From Actinacidiphila cocklensis (GTDB taxonomy: Bacteria > Actinomycetota > Actinomycetes > Streptomycetales > Streptomycetaceae), in assembly GCF_907177275.1 (NCBI RefSeq), contig NZ_CAJSLV010000092.1, forward strand, positions 124,001-188,000: a stretch of 64,000 bases of DNA, in the 5' to 3' direction. This document shows positions 33,316 through 41,981 of this stretch, in pieces. The notes beneath the pieces were generated by a model that was given only the letters and a program-made list of their open reading frames with translations, searched no databases and was not told the origin of the DNA. Both the position numbers and the translations under genes were made by a program. Position 1 is the first letter of the stretch; each line of letters starts with the position of its first letter.

Positions 33316-33710
33316 AGCACTGGACCGAGGAGTTCGACGACGACGATGCCGACGAGCCCCTGGTCCGTCCTTACACGATCACCGGCGGAAGGACCGCTCC
33401 CGAGCGGCACGGCCTGACGCTGATCACCCTGGTGGCAACCGTTCCCGAGGCCTCTGCCCAGACCGGTCGCGGTCCGGGCAGGTGGCAGCCGGAGCACCGG
33501 ACGATCCTCGCCCTGTGCCGGCGCCCCACCGCCGTCGCCGAGATCGCCTCCGGGCTCGGCCTGCCGGTGTCACTGACGAAGATCCTCATCGGCGACCTCA
33601 TCGACGCCGAGCAGGTCCGGGCCAGGCCGCCACGGGTCCTGCGCGGGGACGGCGGCCTCCGCGACAGAACGATTCTTGAGGCGGTGCGGGATGGACTACG
33701 CGAACTCTGA
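33312..33710 (+). CDS. cvnC: Conservon DUF742 protein
   Basis: 132 residues from ATG at 33312, overlapping the cvnB stop by 4 bases. The DUF742 signature is clear: EPLVRPYTITGGRT, LTLITLVATV, the central EHRTILALCRRPTAVAEIAS and LPVSLTKILIGDLIDAEQV, a winged-helix-like segment. It is small and soluble, and is the third standard member of the conservon. Its 3' end overlaps cvnD by 20 bp. Confidence 0.93.
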   Translation: MKHWTEEFDDDDADEPLVRPYTITGGRTAPERHGLTLITLVATVPEASAQTGRGPGRWQPEHRTILALCRRPTAVAEIASGLGLPVSLTKILIGDLIDAEQVRARPPRVLRGDGGLRDRTILEAVRDGLREL

Positions 33711-34290
33711 TCACGGAGGCGCTGATCCGCTGGCGGTGAAGGTCCTCATCGCCGGCGGTTTCGGAGTCGGGAAGACGACCATGGTCGGCGCGGTGAGCGA
33801 GGTGGCCCCTCTGCACACCGAGGAGTACCTGACCCATGCCGGCATCGGCGTGGACGACCTGGAGCTGGTGGACGGCAAGTCCACCACCACCGTCGCGCTG
33901 GACTTCGGGCGCATCACCATCAACGGTGAGCTCGTCCTCTACCTCTTCGGCACCCCCGGGCAGGAACGTTTCTGGTTCATGTGGAACGACCTGGTCGACG
34001 GGGCGATGGGCGCGATCGTCCTGGTCGACACCCGCAGGCTGGACGTCAGCTTCGCGTCGATCGACTTCTTCGAGAGCCGCGGTGTGCCCTTCGTCGTCGG
34101 CGTCAACTGCTTCCACGGCGTCAGGGACCGGACCGCCCAGGAGATCCGCGCGGCCCTCGACCTGGACCCCGGCGTCCCGCTGGTCCTCTGCGACGCCCGC
34201 GACCGTACGTCCGGCAGGGACGTACTCCTCGCGCTCATCGACCACCTGATGGCCGACCAGCCCGACCCGTCCCCCCACGCGGTGTCCTGA
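33691..34290 (+). CDS. cvnD: Conservon Ras-like GTPase
   Basis: 199 residues from ATG at 33691; a GTG at 33676 is less likely. The P-loop GGFGVGKTT is at 22-30, the switch/G3 region is LFGTPGQERF, and a G4-like NCF replaces NKxD (VVGVNCFHG), as in the conservon GTPase group. The last member of the operon; the P450 gene (cvnE) found in some conservons is absent. It cycles between GTP and GDP at the membrane with CvnA and CvnB. Confidence 0.93.
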   Translation: MDYANSDHGGADPLAVKVLIAGGFGVGKTTMVGAVSEVAPLHTEEYLTHAGIGVDDLELVDGKSTTTVALDFGRITINGELVLYLFGTPGQERFWFMWNDLVDGAMGAIVLVDTRRLDVSFASIDFFESRGVPFVVGVNCFHGVRDRTAQEIRAALDLDPGVPLVLCDARDRTSGRDVLLALIDHLMADQPDPSPHAVS

Positions 34291-34537
34291 ACCCCGACAT
34301 GCTCCAGGCAGGCCCCTCCGCGTCCTCTGCTTCCCCTGCTTCTTCGTGCGGGAAGGTTTCGTCCTCCCCGAGGTCCGGAGCCTGGAAAGGGTTCGTCTTC
34401 GGAGGCGGCGATGCTGCGGCGGAACAGCGGGGCTGGCCTTCCAGGGCGGAGAACAGCGAGGTCGGATCGATGAGAGGTATCTCCTTCGTTACGGGTCCTG
34501 AACGGGTCCGGTGCGCCCGTGTCCGGGCACAGCGGTC

Positions 34538-34759
34538 CTACAGCTTGGTCATCTTGACGTACGGGCTCAAGATCCGCATTTGCTCCGAGCCGAAATCCAC
34601 GAGCGCCGCGACACCGTCCTCGACGCCGACTACCCGGCCGAGGCCGTACACGTCATGTGTGACCTGGTCGCTCGTGGCGAAGTGCTTGGGGGCCGGCGTG
34701 GCCGCTGCCTTGAAGGGGCTGGTAGGCAGGCGACGCTTGGGCGCAGGAGGCTTTGTCAT
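34538..34759 (-). CDS. Small CarD-like hypothetical protein
   Basis: 73 residues from ATG at 34759. After a basic Pro/Lys-rich start (MTKPPAPKRRLPTS), the body reads DQVTHDVYGLGRVVGVEDG, then AALVDFGSEQMRILSPY and KMTKL. VxHxxYGxGxV...VxFG is the layout of a small SH3-like barrel as in CarD/RapA-type domains. The coding signal is far better than in other frames. It lies alone in the gap after the conservon; the stretch 34291-34537 holds no recognisable gene. Confidence 0.65.
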   Translation of the reverse strand: MTKPPAPKRRLPTSPFKAAATPAPKHFATSDQVTHDVYGLGRVVGVEDGVAALVDFGSEQMRILSPYVKMTKL

Positions 34760-34904
34760 GACTCAGTATGAGCCTACGTTCATCCGGTTTGCTGCGGTTG
34801 TCGGCACGGTTTCTGAAGGGGACGACCGCCGTCATGCCGCTGACCTGGGATTTCGACGCGAGGCGCGGCAAAATTCGACCGCAGGTCTCCTGTGCTGACA
34901 GTGG

Positions 34905-35264
34905 GTGACCTCACTCGCCTCTCAGTCACGCTACCGGCTCGTGTCGTCGATCCTCGCAGGTCGCGAAGGCCGGCCGGCGCCGGCCGGCCGCGCATCTGGC
35001 GGCGTTCCGCGCTCGCCCGGGTCTGCGACGTCGGCCCATCCGTTGCGGACCATCCGCGACATCCGGGAGTCCCTGCCGGAGGACCAGGCCAGGCACTTCG
35101 ACGCGGAACTCGCTGACACCGAGCTCGAGGCGCTGCCGGAGATGCTCAACCGGTGGGTTCAGCTGGCTACGGATGGCTTCGAGGAGTTCCTGCTGTCCAG
35201 CCCCTTCGAAGAGCTGGAATTCGGCGGGCGCTCCTACGACGACGATCAGGCAGGCGATCGGTGA
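34905..35264 (+). CDS. Antitoxin-like protein upstream of a broken PIN toxin
   Basis: Up to 119 residues from GTG at 34905; a TTG at 35043 would give only the protein-like part. That part reads TIRDIRESLPEDQARHFDAE, then LEALPEMLNRWVQLATDGFE and an acidic end (YDDDQAGDR). A short helical, acidic protein whose stop overlaps the toxin GTG (GTGATC at 35262) is the standard antitoxin position. The family was not identified. The N-terminal 45 residues look non-coding. Confidence 0.5.
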   Translation: MTSLASQSRYRLVSSILAGREGRPAPAGRASGGVPRSPGSATSAHPLRTIRDIRESLPEDQARHFDAELADTELEALPEMLNRWVQLATDGFEEFLLSSPFEELEFGGRSYDDDQAGDR

Positions 35265-35430
35265 TCTACCTGCTCGACACGAACGTCGTGGCGGAGCTCA
35301 CCGCCCGCCTTCGGCCTGACCCCCGGGTCGTGGCCTGGCTCCGCTCGACTGCGCGCCCCAACCGCTTCCTCAGCGTCATCACCGTCGCGGAGATCGAAGC
35401 CGGCGTCGCAGCGGCTCCGGCGGACGTCTT
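35262..35430 (+). pseudogene. Truncated PIN-domain (VapC-type) toxin
   Basis: From GTG at 35262 the frame reads VIYLLDTNVVAELTARLRPD, then VVAWLRSTARPNRFLSVITV and AEIEAGVAAAP, the first half of a VapC PIN domain with the first catalytic Asp (LLDTN) and the Glu of EIEAG. The homology stops near 35430 and the frame runs into the convergent SUKH gene. The C-terminal catalytic Asps (RxxD) are missing, so it is dead. Confidence 0.8.
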
Positions 35431-35451
35431 GGGGGCGGAGGCCGTTCGGGG

Positions 35452-36015
35452 TCACAGCACCTCCGGGTTCACGATGTGGTCGAGGAGCCGGGGCCAGCAC
35501 GAGTCAGGGATCTCCAGCGCGCTCCGGTCGACCTCGGCCATCGCCTCCCGCAGGCGCAGGCGCAGCATTTCGGGATCGGCGGTCCTGCTGCCGTTGAAAT
35601 CCCACTCCGGCTTCGTGGACTTGAGCAGGTAGTGGAAGTGCACGAACGCCCGCAGGCTGCTGTTGATCCGGTAGATCTCGGCGTCGTCGGGAAGGCAGAA
35701 GACCTCGCCGGTCGCCGGGTCGAACGCGAGGTCGTCGTAGGGGACGAGCCCGAGGCCGATCCAGTGGTCCGCACCGGGCGGAATGTGCTCGTAGCGGTCG
35801 GGGAGCCGCCAGTCCCAGTCGGTGATCGGCTCAAGGCGTGTGCCGATCTTGTCGTCCATGTCGAACCACGGGTTCTCCCAGTGCGGGATCCCCAGGGTGC
35901 TCAGCACCTCCGCCGCGTCCGCGTTCGCGACCGGTCCCAGAATGCTCTGCGGTGCGGTGAGCAGTTCCTCCGGCGCGAATACGGACTCCAGCATCTCGCG
36001 GGTGAGTGTGCTCAT
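35452..36015 (-). CDS. SUKH-4 family immunity protein
   Basis: 187 residues from ATG at 36015. Features of the SUKH-4 group are visible: GPVANADAAEVLSTLGIPHW, ITDWDWRLPDRYEHIPPGAD, WIGLGLVPYDDLAFDPATGE, VFCLPDDAEIYRINSSLRAF and VHFHYLL. SUKH proteins neutralise nuclease tips of polymorphic toxins and are often stranded without their toxin. No toxin gene is next to it here; the Rhs island is 17 kb away. It is convergent with the broken PIN toxin. Confidence 0.8.
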   Translation of the reverse strand: MSTLTREMLESVFAPEELLTAPQSILGPVANADAAEVLSTLGIPHWENPWFDMDDKIGTRLEPITDWDWRLPDRYEHIPPGADHWIGLGLVPYDDLAFDPATGEVFCLPDDAEIYRINSSLRAFVHFHYLLKSTKPEWDFNGSRTADPEMLRLRLREAMAEVDRSALEIPDSCWPRLLDHIVNPEVL

Positions 36016-36079
36016 ACCTTCCGCTCCATTCCGCTGCGTTCCCATCCGGCGTCCCGGCCCCCGGGGTTGGGGGCGGGCC

Positions 36080-36300
36080 TCATGGCGAACTACTCGACAC
36101 TGTGCCGCACTTCGACGTGCGGGAGCCTCGCGGCCATGGCTTGGCATCGAGTCGCTCGAAGGCCTCCAGCGCGGCGCGAAGGTGGCGGCGGGCGTCGGAC
36201 CGGCGGTGGGCGCGGCGCAGCCATTCGCCGTACAGCAGCCCGGTCCGGGCCCGTTCGAACCGGTGGGCATTGTCCTTGTACAGGCTGACGCGGTGGCCCG
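36080..36300 (-). pseudogene. Tail of a LuxR-type (LAL) regulator
   Basis: One minus-strand frame without a usable start reads LYKDNAHRFERARTGLLYGE, then WLRRAHRRSDARRHLRAALE and AFERLDAKPWP before running out at a stop (36080-36082). This is the signature segment that precedes the LuxR helix-turn-helix in AAA-type regulators (FERARTELLYGEWLRR). The DNA-binding domain itself is lost. It lies immediately downstream of the kinase gene. Confidence 0.75.
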
Positions 36301-36316
36301 GCTCCGGATCGGCGGG

Positions 36317-38485
36317 TCAGGAAGCAGGCCCGCCCGGGCTCCGGGAGAAGGCCGTGTCGCCGGCCGTCGCCACGATCGCGTCCTTGACGAGCAGCACGCT
36401 CGGCGGGATGTTCACTGCTTTGTCCCCGGTGTCGTCCAGGGCGGGAGTGCGCCAGACCTCCCCTCCGGTGCGGCTGTCCAGCGCCAGGAGGCGGCCGAAG
36501 CGGTTGGAGAAGTACACCCGCTTGTATGCCGCTGACACCGCGGGCACGGACAGGTACTCCATGTCCGTGGCCTTCTGCCAGAGTTGTCTGCCGCTGTCCG
36601 CCGACACCGCGGTGACCGACCCGTTGGATCGGACGAAGTAGACGACGCCGTCCACAAGGGTGGCTGTGCCGGTCAGCGGATGTGCCAGCGCTATCCGTCT
36701 GACCCGCCCGGTTTCCAGGTCCACCCGCAGTATGGCGTTGTACGGCCGCTCGTATCCGGCTTCGTACACCTCCTTCGTGGTCTGCGGGGCGAGGAAGACG
36801 GGTTGTCCGCCGAAAACGCCGAGCGCCTCCGCCCCCGTGGGCAGTGTGGCGATCTCCGTGAGGCTGCCGGGTCCGAGCTTCTCCAGGTCGACCGGGCCCT
36901 TGCCGGGCTCGGTGCCGGCCGAGCAGAGGGCATAGGAGGCGCCTCCCAGCGCCGACGCAGTGCAGTACTCGTCCAGCGAGGGCGCCTCCCACAGCTCCTT
37001 GCCGGAAGGCCCGTAGACGACGAACGCCGAGTCGGTGGACATGGTCAGCAGTCCGCCGTCGTACAGGACAGCTTCCTGGGTGGTGCTGATGTCGTGCTGC
37101 CACCGCTGGTGTCCGGTACCGGCGTCGAGGGCCACCACGCGCCTGGTCCCCGAGTCCCGAACTTCGTACGCGTAGACGAGCCCGTCGCGAACTCCGATCG
37201 GTCGAGCGTTCTGAGGGCGGGTGCCGCTCCGCCACAGGACGCGGCCGGAGGCGGCGTCGACCCTGGCGACGGTGAAGCCCGTACCACCGCAGAACAGGGC
37301 GGTTCCCGCTGCGACGCATCCGGTGCTGTCGTAGTCGAGACCGACACCCTTCACGTCGTACCGCAGGTTCGTCTTCCAGGGCCGCCAGCCGCCGGGCAGC
37401 GACGCGGCACGGGCGGTGGCGGTGGTGCGGGAGGCTGTGGGCGTGGGGGCGGTGTGGGAGGCGGTGGCGGTGTGCCGGCCCAACACGTAGACGCTTCCCC
37501 CGACGAACAGCCCCGTTACAGCCAACGCCGCTCCGACGACGGTGAGCAGCGTCCGTGCCCGGCGTCGCCTGCGGGTGCCCGGCGCGACGGTCGCGGAGGT
37601 GGTGCCCGCGTTCCGAGGAGCGGGGCGGGGGCGGCGGTTCGCGGAGTCCCTGGCCTGCGCGGGCGCGGGGGCGTCGGATTCCGGTAGCGCCTGGAGCATG
37701 CGGTGCAGATCCGCCAGTTCCAGCCGTGCGGCAGGGTCCTTGTCCAGGCAGCGCTCGACAATGTCCAGGAGCGCTTCGGGCACCCCTTCGAGGTCCGGGG
37801 TCTCGTACATCACCTGGTAGCCCGTCATGTACGGGCTGTCGGCGTCGAACGGTCCTGTTCCGACGGCCGCGAACACCAGCAGCGACCCCAGCGAGAACAC
37901 GTCCGATGCCGGGGTGACATCCCGGGGAGAGGCCAGTTGCTCCGGCGACATGAAGGGCGGAGTGCCCATCATCTGCCCGGTCATGGTGAGCTTCTGGCTG
38001 TCGGACGTGCGCGAGATGCCGAAGTCGATGACGCGCGGCCCGTCCTCGCACATCAGGACGTTGGCCGGTTTGAGGTCCCGGTGGACCAGGCCCGCCCGGT
38101 GGATGTCGCGCAGCGCCTCGGTGAGCCCCAGCCCCAGGCCACGCAGCTCCCGCGGGCTCAGCGGGCCGTCCTTCTTCACGACTTCGGCAAGAGTGGGTCC
38201 CGGTACGTAGAGCGTCGCCATCCACGGCCGGTCGGCGTCCGGGTCGGCGTCCACGACAGGCGCGGTGAAGGCCCCGCTCACTCTGCGCGCTGCAGCGACC
38301 TCCTGCCGGAAGCGCGTTCGGAACTCCTCCTCCTGGGCATACGGCCCGTGCACGAACTTGACCGCGACCTGCCGTCCCGAAGGGGAGACGCCCAGGTAGA
38401 CGACTCCCATGCCGCCCGCTCCGAGCCGACCGAGAAGGGTGTAGTCACCTATGGACCTCGGGTCCTCGGTGCCCAGGGGCGTCAT
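36317..38485 (-). CDS. Membrane Ser/Thr protein kinase with extracellular PQQ-type beta-propeller
   Basis: 722 residues from ATG at 38485. The kinase domain spans residues 15-270: glycine loop GRLGAGGMGVVYLG, Lys43 (AVKF), HRDLKPANVL at 135-144, DFG at 154-156, SPEQL and the ASDVFSLGSLLVFA helix. An Arg-rich linker leads to one membrane helix at about 312-335. The extracellular part holds WD40/PQQ-like blades (GRVLWRSGTRP, ALDAGTGHQRWQHDI, AVSADSGRQLWQKA, ALDSRTGGEVWRTP). The propeller probably senses a wall or solute ligand and controls the cytoplasmic kinase. No partner gene adjoins it. Confidence 0.92.
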   Translation of the reverse strand: MTPLGTEDPRSIGDYTLLGRLGAGGMGVVYLGVSPSGRQVAVKFVHGPYAQEEEFRTRFRQEVAAARRVSGAFTAPVVDADPDADRPWMATLYVPGPTLAEVVKKDGPLSPRELRGLGLGLTEALRDIHRAGLVHRDLKPANVLMCEDGPRVIDFGISRTSDSQKLTMTGQMMGTPPFMSPEQLASPRDVTPASDVFSLGSLLVFAAVGTGPFDADSPYMTGYQVMYETPDLEGVPEALLDIVERCLDKDPAARLELADLHRMLQALPESDAPAPAQARDSANRRPRPAPRNAGTTSATVAPGTRRRRRARTLLTVVGAALAVTGLFVGGSVYVLGRHTATASHTAPTPTASRTTATARAASLPGGWRPWKTNLRYDVKGVGLDYDSTGCVAAGTALFCGGTGFTVARVDAASGRVLWRSGTRPQNARPIGVRDGLVYAYEVRDSGTRRVVALDAGTGHQRWQHDISTTQEAVLYDGGLLTMSTDSAFVVYGPSGKELWEAPSLDEYCTASALGGASYALCSAGTEPGKGPVDLEKLGPGSLTEIATLPTGAEALGVFGGQPVFLAPQTTKEVYEAGYERPYNAILRVDLETGRVRRIALAHPLTGTATLVDGVVYFVRSNGSVTAVSADSGRQLWQKATDMEYLSVPAVSAAYKRVYFSNRFGRLLALDSRTGGEVWRTPALDDTGDKAVNIPPSVLLVKDAIVATAGDTAFSRSPGGPAS

Positions 38486-38936
38486 CGACGATCACCTTTC
38501 CCGCGCCTGCCTGCTTCACCGCCCTCAGGCTAGGCCCTGCCTCCCCGGCCGCGAACCCGGCCATGACACCGAACGGTGTCGTCGTGTCGAGCCGTACGCT
38601 CGATCGTCCGTCCTGGCGCGGGCTCCACTCGGGACCGTCCGTGGGCACCCTCCCGGGCCAGGTCCGCCCTTGGTGGCGAGATGGCCGTCACCGCGCCCAG
38701 ACCCCAGCCCCGGCCGCCGTGTTGCCCGGGGCGACGAGTGCGATCGCCCGAACCGCCTCGCTGCGGGCCGGCAGGTGCTCCTTGCCGGCGGGCGGCCACA
38801 CCCGCCCCGCCGCGAAGGGGGCCGCACCGTCGTCTCGGCGATGGCGGACACCTGTCCGGACGCGACTCGCCCCGACTTCCGGCAGCGATCGCCGAGCCGG
38901 GGGAAGCACCCGGTGCCCGGGGCCGGCCCCTCGGGG
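38486..38936. other. Gene-free interval upstream of the kinase
   Basis: About 450 bp with no frame on either strand that reads like protein. It must hold the kinase promoter (minus strand) and the 3' end of the exporter operon. I see no clear hairpin or repeat in it. Confidence 0.5.
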
Positions 38937-39782
38937 TCAGCCGATGTCGCGGCGGGAGATGAGGAAGGAGGAGAGGGAAAGGCACATCACCACGTAGGCG
39001 GCCAGGACCAGGCTCGCGGTCAGCGGGCCGGAGACCGAGACGACGCCGGGAACCGAGGTGTTGGGCTTGCCGGACGGGTCCAGGGCGGTGGCCAGCGAAC
39101 CCGTGCACGGCCCGATCAGCAGTCGCTGGACCCCCTTCAGCGCGGGCAGCGGACCGGTCAGCCCGGAGACCAGGTTCTCCACCGCGAGCAGCCACAGCAG
39201 CCCGACCCCGATGGCGGCGCCGGTGGACCGCAGCAGGATCGACAGGAAGACGCCCACACTTGCCGAGGCCATGGCGACCAGCCAGATGGCACCGGTCCCG
39301 GCCAGCAGCGTGGCGGCGCCCGGCCAGGGCGCCGACCGGCCGGTGGCCGCCGCGACCAGCGCGCTCGTCCCGGCGCTCGCCGCCACCACCAGCACGGTGA
39401 CGCACAGCACCGCCGCCGCCGTCGCCACGGCCTTCCCGAGGACCGCGGCGTTGCGGCTGGGCCGTTGGACCAGCAGCGTGCCCCAGGTTCCCCAGCGGTA
39501 GTCCCCGCCGATGAGGACGGCGCCGAGGATCAGCATCAGCGCGCTGCCGAACAGCGGGTACAGGTCCACGGTGCCGGACAGGAACTTGTCCGGCAGCAGA
39601 CCGTCGATCAGCTTCTCCGGGTCACCGGACGATCCGACCGGCCGGTTCCGGATGGCCAGCCAGACGATGTAGGGCACGACCATGCCGAAGCCCACCGCCA
39701 GCACGGTCCACGCGCCGCCGACGATCCACACGCCGGGACGTTTGCGGGCCGACAGCAGCTCCGCGCTCAGGACACCGTTCAA
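38937..39782 (-). CDS. ABC-2 type permease of the RiPP exporter
   Basis: 281 residues from TTG at 39782, overlapping the ATPase stop by 4 bases (TTGA). Six membrane helices: one near residue 17-40, then VDLYPLFGSALMLILGAVLI, AVLCVTVLVVAASAG, LLAGTGAIWLVAMASASVGV, GAAIGVGLLWLLAVENLVSG and the last near the C-terminus. GDYRWGTWGTLLVQRPSR is the ABC-2 coupling region. With the ATPase it makes an exporter or self-protection pump, and it is the last gene of the azole-peptide operon. Confidence 0.87.
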   Translation of the reverse strand: MNGVLSAELLSARKRPGVWIVGGAWTVLAVGFGMVVPYIVWLAIRNRPVGSSGDPEKLIDGLLPDKFLSGTVDLYPLFGSALMLILGAVLIGGDYRWGTWGTLLVQRPSRNAAVLGKAVATAAAVLCVTVLVVAASAGTSALVAAATGRSAPWPGAATLLAGTGAIWLVAMASASVGVFLSILLRSTGAAIGVGLLWLLAVENLVSGLTGPLPALKGVQRLLIGPCTGSLATALDPSGKPNTSVPGVVSVSGPLTASLVLAAYVVMCLSLSSFLISRRDIG

Positions 39783-40729
39783 CGGCCCCTCACCTCCACG
39801 CGTTCCGGTCCTGTGGGCGGATGGTCCTCGACCAGCTCGAAGAACACGTCCTCCAGGGAGAGGACCCGCCGGTGCAGTTCGCTGACCTCCAGCCCGTTCT
39901 CCACGAGCAGCCGGTTGACGGTCGCCGCCTCGCGCGGATCGACGGCCACCCGCAGCCGCCCGTCGACGACGGTCGCGGAGCGGACCGCCGGCAACCGGCC
40001 CACGAGGTCGGCGGCGCGCTCCGGCGCGTCGACGGTCACAGTAAGCCCGCCCTCCCCTGCGTCGCGGCGCAGGTCGGCCACGGTGCCCTCGGCGACCAGC
40101 CGGCCCCGCCGGATCACGCCCACCCGGTCGCACAGCAGCTCCACCTCGGACAGCAGGTGGCTGGAGAGCAGCACCGTACGGTTGTCCCGGCGCAGGCCGG
40201 TGATCAGGTCGCGCATACCCGCCACGCCCTCCGGGTCGAGTCCGTTGGTCGGCTCGTCCAGGATCAGCAGTGCGGGGTCCTTCAGCAGCGCGGCGGCCAC
40301 CGCGAGGCGCTGCTTCATGCCGAGGGAGTACGCGCGGAAGGCGACGTCCGCCTTGGCGGCCATCCCCACCTCTTCGAGGACCTTTCCGACGCGGTCGGCG
40401 GGTGCGGACGCGTACCCGGCGAGGATGCGCAGGTTGTCCCGGCCGGACAGATGCGGGTAGAGGGCCGGGGACTCGATCAGCGCTCCCACCCCGCTCAGGC
40501 CGCTCCGGGTGCCGGCCGGGTGGCCCAGCACCGTCGCGGTCCCGGACGTGGGCCGGATCAACCCCACCAGCATCCGCATCGTGGTGGTCTTGCCCGACCC
40601 GTTCGGGCCGAGGAATCCGAAGACCTCACCGCGGCGGACCCGCAGGTCGAGGCCGAACACGCCGGTCTGCGGGCCGTAGCGCTTGGTCAGTCCTTCGGTG
40701 CGGATGACGAGGTCGTCGAGGTCAGGCAT
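39779..40729 (-). CDS. ABC transporter ATP-binding protein of the RiPP exporter
   Basis: 316 residues from ATG at 40729, overlapping the protease gene by 8 bp. All motifs are present: Walker A GPNGSGKTT, Q-loop region, signature YSLGMKQRL (the LSGGQ equivalent), Walker B LLILDEPTNGLDPEG and H-loop SSHLLSEVE. The CcmA/DrrA-like C-terminal domain ends in LSLEDVFFELVED. This is the bacitracin/daunorubicin-resistance type of ABC-2 ATPase. Coupled to the permease, it is expected to export or protect against the modified peptide. Confidence 0.92.
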   Translation of the reverse strand: MPDLDDLVIRTEGLTKRYGPQTGVFGLDLRVRRGEVFGFLGPNGSGKTTTMRMLVGLIRPTSGTATVLGHPAGTRSGLSGVGALIESPALYPHLSGRDNLRILAGYASAPADRVGKVLEEVGMAAKADVAFRAYSLGMKQRLAVAAALLKDPALLILDEPTNGLDPEGVAGMRDLITGLRRDNRTVLLSSHLLSEVELLCDRVGVIRRGRLVAEGTVADLRRDAGEGGLTVTVDAPERAADLVGRLPAVRSATVVDGRLRVAVDPREAATVNRLLVENGLEVSELHRRVLSLEDVFFELVEDHPPTGPERVEVRGR

Positions 40730-41981
40730 CGGTGGTCCGCCGTTCGCCGGAGCGGCCGCGGACGGCCGGGGACAGGATCCCGATCAGCACGGCGGTCTCG
40801 GCGGCGAGCACCGCCACCGCCCACACCGGCCCGATCCAGTGCTGGAGGCTGCCGAACCAGAGCCACAGCAGGGCGCAGTAGGCAAGCACGAGGAAGAGCA
40901 GTGAGCCGGCGCCGTACAGGGCGTAGGCGCGGGTGTCGCGGGTCGGGTAGGAGCCGAGCCGTTCACGGGCGGCGGGGTCGCGCCGGCTCAGCCGCAGCCG
41001 CCAGAACCGGTAGGACTCACGGCGCAGATCGACGAGGTCCAGCGCGTGCGTGAGCATCACGTAACCGTCCGATCGGAGAACCGGCAGCAGACTCATCACG
41101 GCCCCCCCGCTACCGAACAGCAGCAGCGCGGCGGCCAGCCGGTGCCCGATCGACCCGTCCGCGGTGAGCAGCCACCAGGCCGTGACCGGCGCCAGTGCCA
41201 GCAGGGTGACGAAAACGCCGGCGAACGCCGTACCCACCCTTGCCCGGCGCCGGTGGAACAGCACGATGTCGTCCGTACGGCAGTACGGCGTCAGCATCGG
41301 GAACCGCCAGCTGACCCCGATCTCGGTGACGGTGCCGCCGAAGTGCCGGCAGGCCACGCCGTGCGCGAACTCGTGCAGCATGGTGAGCAGCCAGAACAGC
41401 GCCATCGAGAGCGGCACGGTGACCGCCCAGGTCCTCTGGTGCCCCACCTCGTGGGCCAGGGTGGCGACATGGGCCCACACGAACAGCTGGACCACGACCG
41501 CCAGGACCGCCGCGGCCGTCACGAACGGCGCGGAGAACGCGAACGCCAGCCGGCTCGCGAGGGCGGCGCACAGCCGGTCGGGGCGCAGCAGCACCCAGCT
41601 CCGGCGCGACCAGCCCTGCCGGGCCGACTGCTTGGCGTCGTGGGCCTGCCGGAGCCGGTCCAGCGCCGCCGGATCGGCGTACCCGTCGAGCAGTTGGTAG
41701 CGGCCCAGCATGGTGAACACCTGCCGCCAGTGCTCCGGCCCGAGCCTGCGCTCGTAGGCGTCGTGGTACTCGCGTCCGATGTCCTGGAGGGTGTGCCGGC
41801 CGTCCATCAGGCCCATGATGAAGTGCTCGCGGGGGCCGACCCGGTAATAGCAGCCGGTACGGGCGTCCTTGACGTGGTGCACGGTCTTCGGCCCGGAGCG
41901 CAGGGCCGGGCCCAGCACCACCTCCGGACGCAGCCGGGGCCGGTCCCCGGCCGGAGCGGCCGCCTCGGCCGTGCCGCTCAC
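40722..41981 (-). CDS. Membrane M50-type zinc protease with PqqD/RRE-like N-terminal domain
   Basis: 419 residues from GTG at 41981, with GTGA overlap to the upstream gene. The N-terminal 120 residues look like a PqqD-type domain (LRPEVVLGP..., VHHVKDARTGCYYRVGPREH, LMDGRHTLQDIGREYH). Six or so membrane helices follow with the zinc motif LHEFAHGVACRHFGG (HExxH) and, further on, LRSDGYVMLTHALDL, where the Asp supplies the third ligand (NPDG-like). This is the layout of the peptide zinc metalloproteases found in bacteriocin clusters. It may remove the leader during export or protect the cell. The PqqD-like domain suggests that it binds the leader. Confidence 0.85.
   Translation of the reverse strand: MSGTAEAAAPAGDRPRLRPEVVLGPALRSGPKTVHHVKDARTGCYYRVGPREHFIMGLMDGRHTLQDIGREYHDAYERRLGPEHWRQVFTMLGRYQLLDGYADPAALDRLRQAHDAKQSARQGWSRRSWVLLRPDRLCAALASRLAFAFSAPFVTAAAVLAVVVQLFVWAHVATLAHEVGHQRTWAVTVPLSMALFWLLTMLHEFAHGVACRHFGGTVTEIGVSWRFPMLTPYCRTDDIVLFHRRRARVGTAFAGVFVTLLALAPVTAWWLLTADGSIGHRLAAALLLFGSGGAVMSLLPVLRSDGYVMLTHALDLVDLRRESYRFWRLRLSRRDPAARERLGSYPTRDTRAYALYGAGSLLFLVLAYCALLWLWFGSLQHWIGPVWAVAVLAAETAVLIGILSPAVRGRSGERRTTDA

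Noticed and set aside
36317..38485. Membership of the kinase gene in the RiPP operon
   Set aside because: It is on the same strand but separated from the exporter by 450 bp without genes and has no known role in peptide modification.
38486..38936. Possible small gene upstream of the kinase
   Set aside because: Open frames of about 70-140 codons exist on both strands, but none shows protein-like sequence or a ribosome site.
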